From CAG-103 sp963627135 (GTDB lineage Bacteria; Bacillota; Clostridia; Oscillospirales; Oscillospiraceae), in contig CAVFZY010000023.1 of NCBI GenBank assembly GCA_963627135.1, positions 52,582 through 116,581 of the forward strand: a DNA stretch of 64,000 bases, in the 5' to 3' direction. Position numbers and translations under genes: made by a program. The notes below the pieces were generated by a model, which saw only the letters and a program-made list of their open reading frames with translations, made no database searches and was not told the DNA's origin. The first letter of the stretch is position 1. Every line of letters starts with the position of its first letter. This document shows, one piece after another, positions 62,225-64,000 of this stretch.

Positions 62225-62487
62225 TTAAGTCACCTCGTTTCGTTCTCCGTAGTAGCAAAAGAAGTCATCTTTCACCGGCCCATCGACACAAGTGCAATGT
62301 CTGCCGTCGATATCATCATAGCTGTGTGCACACTGCTCGCACCGGACCACCGCCACAACGTCGGCAGCCGGGAGATCGTGCAAAACGCAGATCGCCTTTG
62401 CCCACGTGCGGCGGTTTTTGCCATTGTCACGTGCCGCCGCAGCCGTCAGCGCTTTATCCAGCGCTTTTTCTCGATGTATTCAGCCAT
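62225..62487 (-). pseudogene. Cys-rich phage protein interrupted at an A5 run (copy B)
   Basis: Same state as copy A: ATG at 62485-62487, A5G run at 62464-62469 on the minus strand, stop after 13 codons in frame 0 and a long open frame in -1 with CEQC, CTC and FFCYYGER. That both copies share the slip site means the change predates the duplication. Confidence 0.65.
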
Positions 62488-62551
62488 TGTCCAGCCTCTC
62501 TTTCAGCCGCTCCACTTTAGCCAGGCGCGCAACAACCGTGTAACGAATGAG

Positions 62552-63076
62552 GTGAAACGTTTGCACGTTATCCGTGTGGAGCTGCCGAAGCAGCAAAACG
62601 AAATCGAAGTGCACGTCATCGCAGACGTGCATCTTTCCGACCCGAACTGCGATATTCGCGGCGTACAGAAGCGCGTGGCGGACATCGCGGCAAAGGACAA
62701 CGCCTATGCGATTCTTGCGGGCGACCTGATCGACAACGCGACGCGCAGCAGCATCGGCGACATTTACAGTACGCAGCTGTCGCCGATGGAGCAGATCAAG
62801 CTTGCGAACAAGACGTTTGCTCCGCTGAAAGGGCGCATCCTGTGCGCTGTTCCCGGCAACCACGAAGAACGGACATATCGTGCAGACGGCATCGACATTA
62901 CATGGCTGATCGCAAACGAGCTGGGCGCGGGCGACCGGTACGCTCCAGACGCGGCGCTTGTGTTTGTATCGCTCGGTGAGAACTCCCGGCGCAAGAGCGA
63001 GGGGCGGCAGACGACGTATTCTATCTACGTCAACCACGGGAACGGTGCTTGCCTTTGCGCCAAAATACAAGTATAA
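62552..63076 (+). pseudogene. Metallophosphoesterase, 3'-truncated
   Basis: From GTG at 62552 the protein reads VKRLHVIRVELPKQQNEIEV, then the calcineurin-like motifs IADVHLSDP (D-x-H), ILAGDLID (GDxxD) and VPGNHEE (GNHE). It breaks off after YSIYVNHGNG, where the metal-binding GHTH end should follow; the last eight or so codons (ACLCAKIQV) are host promoter DNA and the stop codon lies in the -10 box at 63072-63077. The missing third of the domain makes activity unlikely. Confidence 0.8.
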
Positions 63077-63077
63077 T
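63049..63077 (+). promoter_or_regulatory. Promoter of the aldolase gene
   Basis: TTGCCT (63049-63054) and a perfect TATAAT (63072-63077) at 17 bases; AAGGAGGAA precedes the ATG 33 bases later. The phage fragment ends only a few bases before the -35 box. Confidence 0.75.
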
Positions 63078-63110
63078 CGGGGCATCGAGACAAGATAAGG
63101 AGGAATCCGC

Positions 63111-63884
63111 ATGGAAAACACACTCAAACAGAAACTCACCGCCGGTGCACAGCCCATCGGCACCTTTTTTGACACCGCCAGCGTGAGCCTCATGGAGTGC
63201 CTCGGCCGCACGGGGCTCGACTTTGCCATCATCGACAACGAGCACTCCCCCATCGAGGCCGAGACCACCGCCGCGCTCGTGCGCGCCGCCGAGCTGAGCG
63301 GCATTTGCCCGCTCGCGCGCGTGCGCGAGATCAGCCGCCCCGCCGTGCTCAAGCTGCTCGACGTCGGCGTGCAGGGCCTGATCGTGCCGAACGTCAAGAC
63401 GCTCGAGCAGGTGCACGCACTCGTGGACTACGCGAAATATTACCCCATCGGCCAGCGAGGCTTCTGCCCGTCGCGCAAGGACGGCTGGGGCTTTGACGGG
63501 CTCGGCTCCGTGCCGGAGACCATGCGCCACTTCAACGGTGAGACCCTGCTCTTCCCGCAGTGCGAGACCGCCGAGGCGCTCGCCATCATCGAGGACATCT
63601 GCGCGGTGGACGGCGTGGACGGCATCTTCGTCGGGCCGTTCGACCTGTCGATCTCGATGGGCATGCCGGGGCAGTTTGACGCACCGGAATTTCAGGCAGC
63701 CATCGCGCGCATCGTCGCCGCCTGCCGCGCGGCCGGAAAGTACTGTATGTTCTTCACCGGCACGACCGACGGCGTGGTCGACGGCTTCCGCAAGGGCTTT
63801 GACGCCATGGCCTACAGCCTCGACGCCGCGCTGTTCATTCAGGGCGTGAAGCGCGATGTGGAGGACATTCGCAGCCGACTGTAA
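63111..63884 (+). CDS. HpcH/HpaI-family aldolase
   Basis: 257 residues of the class II pyruvate/2-keto acid aldolase family (2,4-dihydroxyhept-2-ene-1,7-dioate aldolase type). The catalytic base H45 is in IIDNEHSP, R70 in PLARVRE, the metal-binding Glu in LFPQCET and Asp in FVGPFDLSISMGMPGQ. It would cleave or form a 4-hydroxy-2-keto acid using a divalent metal; the natural substrate cannot be told. It is the first clearly host gene right of the phage DNA. Confidence 0.92.
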   Translation: MENTLKQKLTAGAQPIGTFFDTASVSLMECLGRTGLDFAIIDNEHSPIEAETTAALVRAAELSGICPLARVREISRPAVLKLLDVGVQGLIVPNVKTLEQVHALVDYAKYYPIGQRGFCPSRKDGWGFDGLGSVPETMRHFNGETLLFPQCETAEALAIIEDICAVDGVDGIFVGPFDLSISMGMPGQFDAPEFQAAIARIVAACRAAGKYCMFFTGTTDGVVDGFRKGFDAMAYSLDAALFIQGVKRDVEDIRSRL

Positions 63885-64000
63885 ACAGATATGGATATGC
63901 AAAGGCGCGCACCGGACATAAACGCAAAACCCGCCCCTGCCAATGTGAACTGCTCCAGTTTGTACGGACAGCACAAAAAGCCCCCTATGTAGGCGATATG
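63885..64000. other. Unassigned right edge
   Basis: No gene is visible in the last 116 bases. GTGAACTGCTCCAGTTTGTA and the sequence after it could be the edge of a further element or a short 5' coding fragment, but too little is present to decide. No terminator hairpin for the aldolase gene was found. Confidence 0.3.

Larger units (their letters stand above)
61566..62487. repeat. Copy B of the 0.92-kb late-activator cassette
   Basis: Direct repeat of 47804-48721 with a 4-base GAGA insertion near 61616 and otherwise apparently no change. It begins at the same hairpin and ends at the same ATG. Downstream (minus strand) is the PH-like gene instead of the terminase region; upstream is a divergent metallophosphoesterase fragment instead of the small membrane peptide. 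Confidence 0.9.

Noticed and set aside
61781..63076. A single 431-codon plus-strand protein
   Set aside because: The first 250 codons are antisense to the DUF1492 and Cys-rich genes; only the part from 62552 is a recognisable phosphoesterase.

Overview
The window is a GC-rich stretch of a Gram-positive chromosome. The clostridial ribosomal-protein order (rpsD between rpsK and rpoA, zinc-type S14, a four-cysteine adenylate kinase), a DUF1846 protein and an A118/SPP1-like prophage point to a gut Clostridia genome, probably Oscillospiraceae. That placement is inferred from gene content only.

Bases 1-18580 are read on the minus strand. From high to low coordinates they hold the merged S10-spc-alpha ribosomal superoperon: rpsJ, rplCDWB, rpsS, rplV, rpsC, rplP, rpmC, rpsQ, rplNXE, rpsN, rpsH, rplFR, rpsE, rpmD, rplO, secY, adk, map, infA, rpmJ, rpsMKD, rpoA, rplQ. 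A terminator ends it, and an OmpR-type response regulator, its histidine kinase and the start of an M29 aminopeptidase follow. The S10 promoter is embedded in the terminator of the operon upstream. A 510-bp apparently non-coding gap splits rpsN from rpsH.

Bases 18629-24874 (minus) are a tightly packed secA operon: secA, pgeF-like laccase-domain protein, an orphan oligopeptide-binding lipoprotein, a GtrA-like membrane protein, cytidine deaminase and a LysR protein cut down to its DNA-binding domain. A divergent DUF1846 gene and a tRNA cluster (Gly, Arg, His, Gln, Lys) follow on the plus strand.

Bases 27283-60116 are a siphovirus-like prophage of about 32.8 kb integrated in the 3' end of tRNA-Lys. 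From left to right: lysis genes, tail fibres and baseplate, tape measure, tail and head proteins, a MuF-type minor capsid protein with a candidate immunity gene, portal and a small/large terminase fusion, a DUF1492/ArpU-like late activator, a replication module (HUH Rep, RecU), AbrB-like and other small regulators, a CI-like switch with divergent promoters, and a cargo end next to the tyrosine integrase. The cargo end holds a zinc-ribbon membrane protein, two candidate small RNAs (one of them earlier, at 52.7 kb), a NYN-domain protein and a type III toxin-antitoxin locus of the ToxN/CptN kind with a two-repeat antitoxin RNA.

Bases 60117-63045 lie outside the integrase-proximal att site but are still phage-like: two short hydrophobic peptides behind a strong promoter carrying an 18-bp palindrome, a ribbon-helix-helix protein, an HNH remnant, a PH-like membrane protein, a second 0.92-kb copy of the late-activator cassette, and a metallophosphoesterase gene broken off at its 3' end. 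Host sequence resumes with a promoter and an HpcH/HpaI aldolase gene (63111-63884).

The strongest candidates for overlooked biology are the type III toxin-antitoxin locus flanked by matching 33-bp hairpins, the duplicated activator cassette with a shared A5 frameshift, the MuF toxin/immunity pair, and the two unusual regulatory regions of the ribosomal superoperon.
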